Shown: positions 1 to 9,405, numbered from the stretch's first letter. The stretch: DNA of 64,000 bases from Kitasatospora xanthocidica (GCF_014656195.1 NZ_BNBY01000006.1:315301-379300); one strand, 5' to 3'. The notes: generated by a model not told the origin, from the letters alone. Program-made: numbers and translations.

Positions 1-1569
1 CTGCTGGCAGCGCTGATCGCGGCCCTCCCGAGCGACTACCAGTACGAGTACCGGTTCCGCTCGCCCGACTTCGGGGACCGCTTCGGCGCGACCCTGTCGA
101 TGGCGCTGAACGCGCTCGGCGCGCCGTTCAAGGTCGGGTACCAGAGCCCGCTCAGCCGGGGCAGCGCCGAACGGATGGACATCGTCCTCCGGGTGGCGCC
201 GATGACCGTCACCGTGCTGTGGTGCCTGGCGCTCTGGTCCGGCCTGCGGGCCGGGCTGCGCCGGCGCAAGGCGGTGGAGGGCCAGCTGACCCGGGGCCAG
301 GCGGCCGGCGAGGCGCTGCGCACCGCGCTGGTGCTGGCCGGGGTGACCACGGTGCTCTGGGCGGTCGGCGGCACGACCTGGCGGCCGCGGGACGACTACG
401 GCTACCCCGACTACACCGGCAGCGCCGGCCGGGACCTGGCCCGGCCGGCGCTCACCGCGGGCGCCGGCTGGCTGGAGGCGGTCGGCTGGACGGTGCTGCT
501 GGCCGGCCTGCTCGCCTTCCTCGTCCACGGCACCGACGCGCTGCGCTGGGCCGCCTGGCGCAGCCGGTCGGTGCGTGGCTGGGCGGTGGCCGCGCTGACC
601 GCGGGCCAGGTGCTGGCGGTGTCGGTGGGCCTGTCCGCGGCGACGGCCTTCGTGCTGGTCGCGGCGAACAGCACCAGCGGCGGGCAGATCGGGCTGTCGC
701 TGGCCTTCCTGCCGAACCTCGGCCTCTCCCTGCTCGGCTTCGGCTCGGGCGCGACCGTCCAGGCCCACAGCGGCCTGACCGGCGCCGATTCCTCCTGGGG
801 CGACCGCAGTGAGGACGTGGAGTTCTCCTTCTTCGACCTGCACGACCAGGTGGGCGCCGACTGGCGCTGGGTGGGGCTGCTGGCGCTCGTCGCGGCCGGC
901 CTGCTCGGCTGGACGGCGTACCGGCGCCGGCTGGACGCGGCCGACCGGCTCCGCCTGGCGGTGGTGCACACCGGGGTGCTCACCCTGCTGATGACGGTGG
1001 CCGGGGCGATGATGACCCGGACCTCGTCCACGGCGGGCTGGAGAGGTGCCTCCGACCTGGAGGTGTCCCAGGAGAACTCGGTCGGGCTGACCTTCCTCAC
1101 CGTCCTGGCGGCCAACGCGGTCTGGGCGGTGGTCGGCGCCCTGCTGGTGCCGCCGCTGCTGGCGGCCGCCCGGGTCGGGGGAACGGGCGCCGGGTACGCC
1201 GGGGCCGGGCAGGGCGGTGTGCCGTACGGCGCGCCCCAGGGCGCCGGCGCCGCCGCGTACCCGTACGCGCCGGTGCCGCCGGAGGTGCCGTACGGTCCGA
1301 CGCCGCCGCACGGCGTGCCGGTCCCGGGCGTGCTGCCGCAGGGCGCTCCGGTGTCCGGCGGGCCGTCGCTGGAGAAGCGGGACGAGCGGGACGAGATGCG
1401 GGACGGGCCGGGGGAGGAGCCGCCCGTGCCGGGCTCGGGGGTGAGCGAGGTGCTGGCCTCGCACGAGGCGCCGGCCACGCCGGCCGCCGGGACGCCGCTG
1501 CCCGCCGACCTGCCGCCGCCGCGGGCCGAGGCGCCGGTCGACCCGAGCGTCTGGCGCGAGCACCCGTAG
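1..1569 (+). CDS. Multi-pass membrane protein, 5' end outside the window
   Basis: The reading frame is open from base 1, so the gene begins upstream; only the last 522 codons are here. The product has at least five hydrophobic segments, followed by a cytoplasmic-looking tail of about 130 residues that is rich in Gly, Pro, Ala and Tyr and has a short Glu/Arg/Asp stretch. No catalytic motif is visible and I do not recognise a named family. The transmembrane part together with the low-complexity tail suggests an uncharacterised streptomycete membrane protein. The gene ends 33 bases before a strong hairpin terminator, so it is probably the last gene of its transcript. Confidence 0.75.
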   Translation: MLAALIAALPSDYQYEYRFRSPDFGDRFGATLSMALNALGAPFKVGYQSPLSRGSAERMDIVLRVAPMTVTVLWCLALWSGLRAGLRRRKAVEGQLTRGQAAGEALRTALVLAGVTTVLWAVGGTTWRPRDDYGYPDYTGSAGRDLARPALTAGAGWLEAVGWTVLLAGLLAFLVHGTDALRWAAWRSRSVRGWAVAALTAGQVLAVSVGLSAATAFVLVAANSTSGGQIGLSLAFLPNLGLSLLGFGSGATVQAHSGLTGADSSWGDRSEDVEFSFFDLHDQVGADWRWVGLLALVAAGLLGWTAYRRRLDAADRLRLAVVHTGVLTLLMTVAGAMMTRTSSTAGWRGASDLEVSQENSVGLTFLTVLAANAVWAVVGALLVPPLLAAARVGGTGAGYAGAGQGGVPYGAPQGAGAAAYPYAPVPPEVPYGPTPPHGVPVPGVLPQGAPVSGGPSLEKRDERDEMRDGPGEEPPVPGSGVSEVLASHEAPATPAAGTPLPADLPPPRAEAPVDPSVWREHP

Positions 1570-1601
1570 CGCCGCCGGAGGGCGGAGAGGTCCGGACAGG
1601 G

Positions 1602-1633
1602 CAAAGGGCCCCGCGGGGGAACGGGGCCCTTTG
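1602..1633 (+). terminator. Rho-independent-type hairpin after the first gene
   Basis: A perfect 12-bp inverted repeat (arms 1602-1613 and 1622-1633, arm sequence CAAAGGGCCCCG) encloses an 8-base loop. It lies 33 bases after the stop codon of the membrane-protein gene. As in most actinomycete terminators there is no long T run. Confidence 0.8.
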
Positions 1634-2575
1634 TCGCTCAGCACTCGGCGTCAGGGCCGCGCCGGTGCTGGGGTGACGGCGCCGGGGGAGGAGCGCCGTC
1701 GTGTCGGTTGGCTTCGGGTCGCGCCCCCGCCGCTCCGGCGCGGGTGGCCGGTGGTGCCGGGGCGCGCACGGTGGTGCGGGGCGCGCACGCTCCTGGGGCG
1801 GCGGCCGTCACGCGGGTCCGCGCCGGTCGCTCGCTTACGGAGCGTGAAGTGAAAACCGCTGCCACCTCCCTGGGCGGCGGCCGCGGAGCCATCGTCGGCG
1901 GACCCCTCGGTGAGCCGTCAGGTCGCCGGGAGAACCGCCTACACCGAGCATCGTCCTGGACGGAGGGCTCGCTCTGCAACCGATTCGGCGCAGTTCGACC
2001 CGGTCCATTTGCCGTCGGCACGGGTGTCGATGATCACGGTGCGTAGTGGTCTGCGGGGTCTCGGCGCACGGGGACGCGCGTAGCGGCGCGAGCCGGACGG
2101 GGGCGTACGCCGGGGGTGACCCGGATCGGGCCGGGGGTGCGACGGCCGGTCCCGGGCGTCCCCGGACTCCGGCCGTCCCACCTCGCGGCCCAGTCGCGGC
2201 CGGGTTCGCTGTCCCCTGCTGACCGGCCTCGGCACCCGCGCACGGTCCCACGGAGCCGCGCTCCCGGTGTTCCGGGCGGGCGGCGCCACATGCGCCGGTG
2301 GACTGGGGTGAAGCTCCACGCGTGGTCCTGCAGCCGTACGGCGGTGCCCCCGCGGGGGTCGGTCGGCGCGTCTGGCGGACGCGGCGGGGCCGTGCGGTCG
2401 TGTGAAGCAACGAACCGCGGGCCCGCGCGGTCACGGTCCTTTGGACGGGCAGACGAGTGAAACCGGACAGCCCGGTAGAATCGGTGTCCAGACACCCCAC
2501 GCCCGTCGCCACCGCAGCCCCGCAGGGGGAGGCGGCTCCGCGTGACACCCCGATACCGCTGCCGGAAGGCCGTCT
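1634..2575. other. Long non-coding stretch upstream of guaA
   Basis: About 940 bases with no convincing gene. The open frames here are short, overlap on both strands and encode Arg/Pro/Gly/Ala-rich nonsense. Two items stand out: an ACGCGCGTAGCG element at 2074-2085, similar to motifs upstream of purN and of the BMP transporter, and a TAGAAT box at 2476-2481 that could be a -10 element but has no good -35 partner. A long guaA leader or a small RNA is possible but not shown. Confidence 0.5.
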
Positions 2576-4171
2576 GTGTCCTCTGCAATTCCCGTCCAGT
2601 CCGCGCCGGACAACGACCCCGTCCTGGTGGTCGACTTCGGTGCCCAGTACGCCCAGCTCATCGCCCGTCGGGTGCGTGAGGCACGGGTCTACAGCGAGAT
2701 CGTGCCGAGCAGCATGCCGGTCGCCGAGATGCTCGCCAAGAACCCCAAGGCGATCATCCTCTCCGGCGGCCCGTCGTCGGTCTACGAAGAGGGCGCGCCG
2801 CAGATCGACCGCGCGATCTTCGAGGCCGGTGTCCCGGTCTTCGGCATGTGCTACGGCTTCCAGCTGATGGCCGTGACCCTCGGCGGCACCGTGGACAACA
2901 CCGGTTCCCGCGAGTACGGCCGCACCCCGCTGACCGTCTCCCGGACCGGCTCGACCCTGTTCGAGGGCGTCCCGGCGAAGCACTCGGTCTGGATGTCGCA
3001 CGGCGACGCCTGCTCCGCCGCGCCGGAGGGCTTCACCGTCACCGCGTCCACCGACGTGGTCCCGGTCGCGGCCTTCGAGAACGACGAGGCCCGGCTGTAC
3101 GGCGTCCAGTACCACCCCGAGGTGCTGCACTCCGACCACGGCCAGCAGATCCTGGAGCACTTCCTCTACCGCGGCGCCGGCATCGCCCCCACCTGGACCA
3201 CCGGCAGCGTGGTCGAGGAGCAGATCGCCCTGATCCGCGAGCAGGTCGGCACCAAGCGCGCGATCTGCGGCCTGTCCGGCGGCGTGGACTCCGCGGTCGC
3301 GGCCGCCCTGGTCAACAAGGCCATCGGTGACCGTCTGACCTGCGTCTACGTCGACCACGGCCTGATGCGCAAGGGCGAGACCGAGCAGGTCGAGAAGGAC
3401 TTCGTGGCCGCCACCGGCGTGCAGCTGAAGGTCGTCGACGCCGCCGACCGCTTCCTGGACGCGCTGAAGGGGGTCACCGACCCCGAGGAGAAGCGCAAGA
3501 TCATCGGCCGGGAGTTCATCCGGGTCTTCGAGCAGGCCCAGGCCGAGATCATCGCCGAGGCCGGCGAGCACGGCGAGTCGGTCGACTTCCTGGTCCAGGG
3601 CACCCTGTACCCGGACGTGGTGGAGTCCGGCGGCGGCACCGGCACCGCCAACATCAAGTCCCACCACAACGTCGGCGGCCTGCCCGAGGACCTCCAGTTC
3701 CAGCTGGTCGAGCCGCTGCGCAAGCTGTTCAAGGACGAGGTCCGGATGGTCGGCCAGGAGCTGGGCCTGCCGGAGGAGATCGTCCAGCGCCAGCCGTTCC
3801 CGGGCCCCGGCCTGGGTATCCGGATCGTCGGCGAGGTCACCAAGGAGCGTCTGGACCTGCTCCGCGACGCCGACGCGATCGCCCGCGAGGAGCTGACCGC
3901 GGCCGGTCTGGACCGCGAGATCTGGCAGTGCCCGGTCGTGCTGCTCGCCGACGTGCGCAGCGTGGGCGTGCAGGGCGACGGCCGCACCTACGGTCACCCG
4001 ATCGTGCTGCGCCCGGTCTCCTCCGAGGACGCCATGACCGCCGACTGGTCGCGCCTGCCGTACGACGTGCTGGCCCGGATCTCCACCCGGATCACCAACG
4101 AGGTCCGCGACGTCAACCGCGTCGTCGTCGACGTCACCAGCAAGCCGCCGGGCACCATCGAGTGGGAGTGA
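2576..4171 (+). CDS. guaA: GMP synthase (glutamine-hydrolysing)
   Basis: Converts XMP to GMP using glutamine and ATP in the cytoplasm, the last step of guanylate synthesis. The 531-residue protein has full family length. It has an N-terminal class I amidotransferase domain with catalytic Cys92 (GMCYGFQ) and the His180/Glu182 pair (QYHPE). The ATP pyrophosphatase P-loop SGGVDS is at 234-239, and the dimerisation domain ends in the conserved [11 protein letters not shown]. The GTG start is preceded by GGAAGG with a 6-base spacer. The gene stands alone between a long leader and a 22-bp hairpin. Confidence 0.98.
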   Translation: MSSAIPVQSAPDNDPVLVVDFGAQYAQLIARRVREARVYSEIVPSSMPVAEMLAKNPKAIILSGGPSSVYEEGAPQIDRAIFEAGVPVFGMCYGFQLMAVTLGGTVDNTGSREYGRTPLTVSRTGSTLFEGVPAKHSVWMSHGDACSAAPEGFTVTASTDVVPVAAFENDEARLYGVQYHPEVLHSDHGQQILEHFLYRGAGIAPTWTTGSVVEEQIALIREQVGTKRAICGLSGGVDSAVAAALVNKAIGDRLTCVYVDHGLMRKGETEQVEKDFVAATGVQLKVVDAADRFLDALKGVTDPEEKRKIIGREFIRVFEQAQAEIIAEAGEHGESVDFLVQGTLYPDVVESGGGTGTANIKSHHNVGGLPEDLQFQLVEPLRKLFKDEVRMVGQELGLPEEIVQRQPFPGPGLGIRIVGEVTKERLDLLRDADAIAREELTAAGLDREIWQCPVVLLADVRSVGVQGDGRTYGHPIVLRPVSSEDAMTADWSRLPYDVLARISTRITNEVRDVNRVVVDVTSKPPGTIEWE

Positions 4172-4231
4172 TCACTCCCCCCGGCCGTCAGGGCCGGTCC
4201 GGCGGATCCCGCCGGGCGCGCCCCAGGGCCT

Positions 4232-4283
4232 GAACGGTCGCGCCGTCGTTCCCGTACTGGAGGGAGCGGCGGCGCGACCGTTC
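4232..4283 (+). terminator. Very strong hairpin terminator after guaA
   Basis: Arms 4232-4253 and 4262-4283 pair over 22 bp with two G-T wobbles, around an 8-base loop (GTACTGGA). It starts 60 bases after the guaA stop and before the DoxX-Rieske gene, so the two are probably separate transcripts. Confidence 0.85.
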
Positions 4284-4395
4284 GCGGTGCGGGAGCCGCC
4301 CTCCGGGTGGGACCTCCCACCGAAAGCTGGCAGGACCGGGCAGAATGCGGACCGGACCTGTCAGGGAGTGGCAGGCGAGAGGGAAGGTGTACGGG

Positions 4396-5430
4396 ATGTC
4401 GGAGGCCAGCAACGCGGTGCCGGCCGGCGGGGGAGCGACCGGCCGGGCCGACCGGGCGGCGCAGCGAAGGGCGCTCGCGTCGAAGTACGCGCTGCTCCCG
4501 CTGCGGCTCTTCCTCGGCGTCACGTTCGTGTACGCCGCGCTCGACAAGCTCTCCGACGCGCACTTCCTGGCCGGGGCGGGCGACCCGGCCTCCTTCGTCT
4601 CGCAGACCCAGGCGGCCAAGTCCGGCGGCAGCCCGATCTCCTTCCTGCTCGGCCCCGCCCTCGACCACCCGACCCTGTTCGCGCTGGCCATCGCCTTCGG
4701 CGAGCTGGCGGTCGGCCTCGGCACCCTGCTCGGCCTCTGGGGCCGGGTCGCGGCGCTCGGCGGCGCGCTCCTCAACCTCAGTCTCTGGCTGACCGTCAGC
4801 TGGAGCGTCTCGCCGTACTACCTCGGCAACGACCTCGGCTACCTGATGGCCTGGACCCCGCTGCTGCTGGCCGGCACCCCGTACCTCTCGGTGGACGGCT
4901 ACCTCGCCCGCCGGGCCGACCGGGACCGGGCGCGCGGGCTGGGCGAGGACCACGTCAAGCGCCGGGCGCTGGTGGACGGCGGGATCGCGGCCGTCGCGAT
5001 CGGCGGCGCCGGGCTGCTCAGCGGCTCGCTGACCCGCACCTTCGGCCGGGACCGGTCGGCCGTGCCCAGGCAGTCGGCGGCCCCGGTCTCCAACCCCCCG
5101 GTCGCCAACGCCCAGGCACCGGCCCCGACGGTGGCCGCCGCGAGCGTGCCGGTCGGCGGCTCCGCGCAGGTCAAGGACCCGGCCACCGGCGACGCCGTCT
5201 ACATCGTGCAGCCCAAGGCCGGCCAGTACTGCGGCCTCTCCTCGGTGTGCACCCACTCCGGCTGCGCCGTGGACGCCCCGAAGAACGGCCAGCTGTACTG
5301 CCCCTGCCACGGCTCCCGCTTCGACGCCGCCACCGGCGCGGTGGTGAACGGTCCTGCGGTCAAGCCGCTGCCGAAGTACGCCGTCACCAAGGACGGCGAC
5401 AAGCTGACCCTGGGCCCGCAGCAGGGCTGA
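4396..5430 (+). CDS. DoxX-type membrane domain fused to a Rieske [2Fe-2S] domain
   Basis: A 344-residue fusion. Residues about 31-170 form a DoxX-like four-helix membrane unit. Residues 186-212 hold a Lys-Arg-Arg pair (VKRRALVDGG, 187-196) followed by a hydrophobic stretch, which resembles an internal Tat signal. After a Pro/Ala linker, residues 258-344 are a Rieske domain with both cluster boxes: C285-T-H287 with C290, and C302-P-C304-H305. The Rieske domain probably sits outside the membrane and passes electrons; the partner is unknown. I chose the ATG at 4396 because GGGAAGG lies 8 bases upstream; an ATG 51 bases earlier has no such site. The DoxX part could be a quinone- or thiosulfate-linked oxidoreductase, but this is inference. 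Confidence 0.85.
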   Translation: MSEASNAVPAGGGATGRADRAAQRRALASKYALLPLRLFLGVTFVYAALDKLSDAHFLAGAGDPASFVSQTQAAKSGGSPISFLLGPALDHPTLFALAIAFGELAVGLGTLLGLWGRVAALGGALLNLSLWLTVSWSVSPYYLGNDLGYLMAWTPLLLAGTPYLSVDGYLARRADRDRARGLGEDHVKRRALVDGGIAAVAIGGAGLLSGSLTRTFGRDRSAVPRQSAAPVSNPPVANAQAPAPTVAAASVPVGGSAQVKDPATGDAVYIVQPKAGQYCGLSSVCTHSGCAVDAPKNGQLYCPCHGSRFDAATGAVVNGPAVKPLPKYAVTKDGDKLTLGPQQG

Positions 5431-5463
5431 GGCCCGACCGCCCCGGCTCACCGCCCGGCCGGA

Positions 5464-5673
5464 TCACTCCTCGCGGTCGGGACGGCCGCGCCGGGCCACC
5501 GCCACGACCGCGCCGGCCAGGCCGCCGACGCCGAGCACGATGAAGGTGACGGGGATGACGATCCGTCCGTTCACCGACTGGTCGTTGAGCGCCGCGACCA
5601 GGTAGAGCACCGCGAGCACGGTGAACAGTCCGCCCGCGATCAGCGAGAACAGGTCGAGCCGGTGCTTCCTCAC
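5464..5673 (-). CDS. Small two-helix membrane protein
   Basis: Encodes 69 residues: a short basic N-terminus, two hydrophobic helices (about 9-29 and 37-60) and a charged tail (RRGRPDREE). The GTG start overlaps the TGA stop of the upstream PspC-domain gene (GTGA), so the two are probably translationally coupled. The function is unknown. The coupling suggests a small partner of the PspC/LiaF-like protein in the membrane. It is easily missed because it is short and starts with GTG. Confidence 0.75.
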   Translation of the reverse strand: MRKHRLDLFSLIAGGLFTVLAVLYLVAALNDQSVNGRIVIPVTFIVLGVGGLAGAVVAVARRGRPDREE

Positions 5674-7112
5674 TGCTGGACCACCTTGATGTCGCCGAGC
5701 CCGATGCCGAGTTCGAGGTTGAGCGTGCCCTTGGACGCCCGGCCGCCGGCCGGGCCGATCAGATAGGTGTGCCGTCCGGTGCTGTCGCTGCGGTCGCCGG
5801 GGACGCTGACGTCGCCGAGCCCGACCCGGGCGACCAGGTGCACGGTCACGTCGTCCGGCACGGTCACGGTCATCTCGCCGGCTCCGAGGTCGGCCTTGGT
5901 GGCGAGGGTCCCCCCGGCCGGGTCGAGCCCGGACAGGTCCAGGCGGAGCTGCCCGGCCCCGAGGTTGTAGCGGTCGTGCAGGTCGGTCACCGCGGTGACC
6001 GTCCACTGGCGCTCGCCGGCCGCGTTGCGCATCGAGTCCGGCGAGTGGCCGACGAAGGCCAGCGCCAGGGTGAGCAGCAGACCGGTCGCCGCCAGCTTGC
6101 GGGCCCGGCCGAACTTCGCGCCGACCAGCAGCGTCAGGCCGACCACCAGCAGCGCGGTGGCCAGCACCGTCGCGCCCAGCACGGTCGGGTCGTGGTGGTC
6201 CGCGGAGGCGGCCCAGACCGCGGCGCCCGCGCCGATCGCCAGCAGGAAGCCGAAGAAGCCGAGCGCCGAGCGCTCCCGGGGGCGCCGTACGGCGGCGGGC
6301 TCGGAGCGGCGCTTCGGGCGCTCCTTGCGCAGCGGGTCGCCCTCGGGCAGGTCGGCGCGCTGCCACCAGGGCTGGGCCGGGCCGCCGGCCGGCGGCACCG
6401 GGGTGCCGAACGGCGGGGTCGGGCTCGCGGAGGTGGCGCCGTACGGGTTGCGCTCGGGGTGGCGCGGGTCCCACAGGTAGCCGCCGGCACTCGGCGCCGG
6501 GCCGTCCGCGGGGACCGTCCCGGCAGCCCGGCCGGCGCGCGCCGCCTCGTCCTGCTCCGGCCGCGGCCAGACGTAGCCCGCAGCGCCGGAGCCCGCCCCG
6601 GAACCGGACTCGGCCCCGGGGAAGTGGCGGTCGTACGGGCCGCCGTGCCGGCGCCCCCGCCCCCGGCCGCGCCGGCGCTCCGGGTCGTAGCGCACCGCCA
6701 GGAAGACCAGGCCGGCGAGCAGCAGCAGCGGGAACATCTGGTCCCCGTCGCCCATCGAGGAGAAGAACACCCCGGTGCCGATCACGGTCAGCAGCACCGC
6801 GCCGACCGACTGGCCGTCCACCCGGCCGGTGAGCACCCGCTGCAGCTCGGTGCGCCCGCCGCGGCCCTTGGACTCCTCGTCCGTCGGGACGATCAGCCAG
6901 GCCAGGCCGTACAGGAACAGCCCGAGGCCGCCGGAGAGGCAGAGCACCACGACGACCACCCGGAAGACCACCGGGTCGATGTCCAGGTGCCGGCCGAGGC
7001 CGCCGCAGACGCCGGCCACCACGCGGTGGTGCTCGGCCCTGGTCAGCGGCGGGCGGTCCGGCTCCGGCGGGGCGGCGGGCCCGGCCTCCTCGATGCGGTG
7101 GTCCTCGGTCAT
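5670..7112 (-). CDS. PspC-domain membrane protein with LiaF-like C-terminus
   Basis: The 480-residue product begins with a PspC domain (about residues 20-80, with GVCGGLGRHLDIDP and a following hydrophobic helix), then a membrane helix, a long Pro/Arg-rich linker and further helices. Its C-terminal beta-rich region of about 110 residues, ending in GLGDIKVVQQ, resembles the LiaF/DUF2154 sensor domain. PspC and LiaF families act in envelope-stress sensing. It is divergent to a PspC-domain histidine kinase, suggesting that it modulates that kinase. The ATG at 7112 is preferred over the one at 7121 because GGAAGG lies 9 bases before it. It is coupled to the 69-residue gene downstream. Confidence 0.85.
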   Translation of the reverse strand: MTEDHRIEEAGPAAPPEPDRPPLTRAEHHRVVAGVCGGLGRHLDIDPVVFRVVVVVLCLSGGLGLFLYGLAWLIVPTDEESKGRGGRTELQRVLTGRVDGQSVGAVLLTVIGTGVFFSSMGDGDQMFPLLLLAGLVFLAVRYDPERRRGRGRGRRHGGPYDRHFPGAESGSGAGSGAAGYVWPRPEQDEAARAGRAAGTVPADGPAPSAGGYLWDPRHPERNPYGATSASPTPPFGTPVPPAGGPAQPWWQRADLPEGDPLRKERPKRRSEPAAVRRPRERSALGFFGFLLAIGAGAAVWAASADHHDPTVLGATVLATALLVVGLTLLVGAKFGRARKLAATGLLLTLALAFVGHSPDSMRNAAGERQWTVTAVTDLHDRYNLGAGQLRLDLSGLDPAGGTLATKADLGAGEMTVTVPDDVTVHLVARVGLGDVSVPGDRSDSTGRHTYLIGPAGGRASKGTLNLELGIGLGDIKVVQQ

Positions 7113-7179
7113 GGGCACCATCCTTCCGGCAGGTGCCGGTCCGGCCCAACCGGGAGTACCCCTGCCCGTACCCTGACTT

Positions 7180-7201
7180 GTCCCTGATACGGGCTAGGGA
7201 C
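7180..7201. promoter_or_regulatory. Inverted repeat in the divergent PspC promoter region
   Basis: GTCCCT-N10-AGGGAC is a perfect 6-bp inverted repeat. An overlapping pair, CCCGTA and TACGGG, lies at 7165-7193. It is centred between the divergent PspC-domain gene and the kinase gene, where an operator for the downstream response regulator would be expected. Autoregulation is inference. Confidence 0.4.
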
Positions 7202-7246
7202 ACACCCTGATGCGCCCGCGGGGGCGCGCGTGGAACCATCGTTGCC

Positions 7247-8707
7247 GTGGCAGCCCCCGGTACCGACCCCCGACCCACCGCCCCCGACGCCCCGTCGTCG
7301 GCGGGCGCCGACCCGAACGCGTCCGACGGCGTGAAGCCGCCGTACCGCCGGCTCTACCGCAGCCCGCAGGGCCGGATGCTCGGCGGCGTCGCGCACGGCC
7401 TGGCGGTGCACCTCGGGCTGCCGGTGCGCTGGGTGCGGATCGCGTTCGTCCTGCTGTTCTTCGCGCAGGGCATCGGCGCGCTGCTCTACGCCGCGTTCTG
7501 GTTCGTGGTGCCGATCGGCATCGGCGAGCCCTCGGCCCGCGGCGGCGCCCAGTGGATGTACCTCAACGGCGTGTTCGTCCCGGCCGCGCCCGGGCTGCAG
7601 GGCGGCCGGGTGAGCAAGGGGCCGTCCGGCGGCTGGCTCGGCCGGCTGCGCCAACTGCTCCAGCACACCCTGCAGGGCGAGCCGGTGGCGCCGCCCGCGG
7701 AGGGCGGGGCCGCGGCGCCCGCCGCCAAGGGCGGGCAGGGCGGCCTCGGCCAGCTCGCCGCCCTGGTCATGGTCGTGATCGGCCTGATCGCGCTGCTCAA
7801 CGTGCTCGGCTGGCAGACCGCCAAGCCGTACACCTGGCCGCTGCTGGCGATCGGGGTCGGCGTCGCGCTGGTCTGGCGGCAGGCCGACGACTCGCGCTGG
7901 CAGCGCTGGTTCGGCATCGAGGAGGGCGAGAAGCGGCGCGGCGCCTACACCCGGGTCGGCGCCGGCGTGCTGCTCGCGGTGGCCGGCACCATCGCGCTGC
8001 TCGCCATGCAGGGCAGCGGCTCCACGCTCGGCTCGGTCGTCGAGGCCTCGCTCGCGGTGCTCGCCGGGGTGCTGGTCCTGCTCGGCCCGTACGGCCTGCG
8101 GCTGTGGCAGGACCTCGGCGCCGAGCGCACCGCCCGCATCCGCGCCCAGGAGCGGGCCGAGATCGCCGCGCACATCCACGACTCCGTGCTGCACACCCTG
8201 ACCCTGATCCAGCGCCGGGCCGAGGACCCCAAGGAGGTGCTGCGGCTGGCCCGCTCGCAGGAGCGCGAGCTGCGGCTGTGGCTGTACCGGCCGGAGGCCG
8301 CCGCGGAGACCGCGCCGGACACCATGGCGGAGAGCCTGCGGGCCGCCGTCGCCGAGGTCGAGGACCGGCACGGCGTCCCGGTCGAGCTGGTGATCGTCGG
8401 CGACTGCCCGATGGACGAGAAGATCGCGGCACAGATGCAGGCCGCGAGGGAGGCGACCGTCAACGCGGCCAAGTACGGTGGCGGGGGACCGGTCCAGGTC
8501 TACGCCGAGGTCGAGGGGAGGACGGTGTCGGTGTTCGTCCGCGATCACGGGCCCGGCTTCGACCCCGACACGGTGCCGGAGGACCGGATGGGCGTACGGG
8601 AGTCGATCATCGGCCGGATGAAGCGCAACGGCGGCACCGCTCGGGTGCGGCCGGCGGCGGGCGGCGGTACCGAGGTCGAGCTGGAGATGGAGAGAACTGA
8701 TGACTGA
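7247..8707 (+). CDS. PspC-domain sensor histidine kinase
   Basis: The 486-residue membrane kinase has an N-terminal PspC domain (about residues 32-92), several transmembrane helices between 168 and 282, and a HisKA_3-type dimerisation region. The phospho-accepting His is probably His311 in AHIHDSVLHTL. A HATPase_c domain follows, with the G-box GPGFDP. The GTG start is weakly supported by the upstream sequence. Its stop overlaps the start of the response-regulator gene by 8 bases, so the pair is an operon. The PspC domain on both the kinase and its divergent neighbour suggests that the signal is membrane damage or envelope stress. Confidence 0.9.
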   Translation: MAAPGTDPRPTAPDAPSSAGADPNASDGVKPPYRRLYRSPQGRMLGGVAHGLAVHLGLPVRWVRIAFVLLFFAQGIGALLYAAFWFVVPIGIGEPSARGGAQWMYLNGVFVPAAPGLQGGRVSKGPSGGWLGRLRQLLQHTLQGEPVAPPAEGGAAAPAAKGGQGGLGQLAALVMVVIGLIALLNVLGWQTAKPYTWPLLAIGVGVALVWRQADDSRWQRWFGIEEGEKRRGAYTRVGAGVLLAVAGTIALLAMQGSGSTLGSVVEASLAVLAGVLVLLGPYGLRLWQDLGAERTARIRAQERAEIAAHIHDSVLHTLTLIQRRAEDPKEVLRLARSQERELRLWLYRPEAAAETAPDTMAESLRAAVAEVEDRHGVPVELVIVGDCPMDEKIAAQMQAAREATVNAAKYGGGGPVQVYAEVEGRTVSVFVRDHGPGFDPDTVPEDRMGVRESIIGRMKRNGGTARVRPAAGGGTEVELEMERTDD

Positions 8708-9404
8708 GGCAGCGCCGATGGGGGTCCCCCCGGCCGAAGGCTCGGGGCGCACTGCACGGGTCGTCCTGGTGGACGACCACCGGATGTTCCGGACCGGGGT
8801 CCGGGCGGAGATCGGCCGCACCGAGGTGACCGGCATCGACGTGGTGGGCGAGGCCGACGACGTGGACTCGGCCGTCCGCGTGGTCGCCGAGACCAGGCCC
8901 GACGTGGTGCTGCTCGACGTCCACCTGCCCGGCGGCGGCGGCGTCGAGGTGCTGCGCCGCTCGGTCGGCGTGATGGGCGAGCAGGGCGGGGTGAAGTTCC
9001 TGGCGCTGTCGGTGTCGGACGCCGCCGAGGACGTCATCGGGGTGATCCGCGGCGGCGCGCGCGGCTACGTCACCAAGACCATCACCGGCACCGACCTGGT
9101 GAACGCGATCTTCCGGATCGCCGACGGCGACGCGGTGTTCTCGCCCCGCCTGGCCGGCTTCGTCCTGGACGCCTTCGCGGCCACCGACACCCCGCCGATC
9201 GACGAGGACCTGGACCGCCTCACCCAGCGCGAGCGCGAGGTCCTGCGCCTGATCGCCCGCGGCTACGCCTACAAGGAGATCGCCAAGCAGCTCTTCATCT
9301 CGGTGAAGACCGTCGAGAGCCACGTCTCCGCCGTCCTGCGCAAGCTGCAGCTCAGCAACCGCCACGAGCTGACCCGCTGGGCCACCGCCCGCCGCCTGGT
9401 CTGA
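8700..9404 (+). CDS. NarL/LuxR-family response regulator
   Basis: The 234-residue product has a receiver domain with the acidic pair Asp25/Asp26 and phospho-acceptor Asp73 (VVLLDVHLPGG), and a C-terminal LuxR helix-turn-helix (about 172-234, LTQREREVLRLIARGYAYKEIAKQ as two conserved blocks). It is the partner of the preceding PspC-domain kinase; the genes overlap by 8 bases. It probably controls the divergent PspC/LiaF-like gene and its own operon. Confidence 0.95.
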   Translation: MTEAAPMGVPPAEGSGRTARVVLVDDHRMFRTGVRAEIGRTEVTGIDVVGEADDVDSAVRVVAETRPDVVLLDVHLPGGGGVEVLRRSVGVMGEQGGVKFLALSVSDAAEDVIGVIRGGARGYVTKTITGTDLVNAIFRIADGDAVFSPRLAGFVLDAFAATDTPPIDEDLDRLTQREREVLRLIARGYAYKEIAKQLFISVKTVESHVSAVLRKLQLSNRHELTRWATARRLV

Positions 9405-9405
9405 C

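Noticed and set aside
1835..3997. 720-codon open frame antisense to guaA
   Set aside because: It is a shadow created by high GC in the third codon position of guaA; the product is Leu/Asp/Gly/Val-rich with no domain, and guaA is certain.
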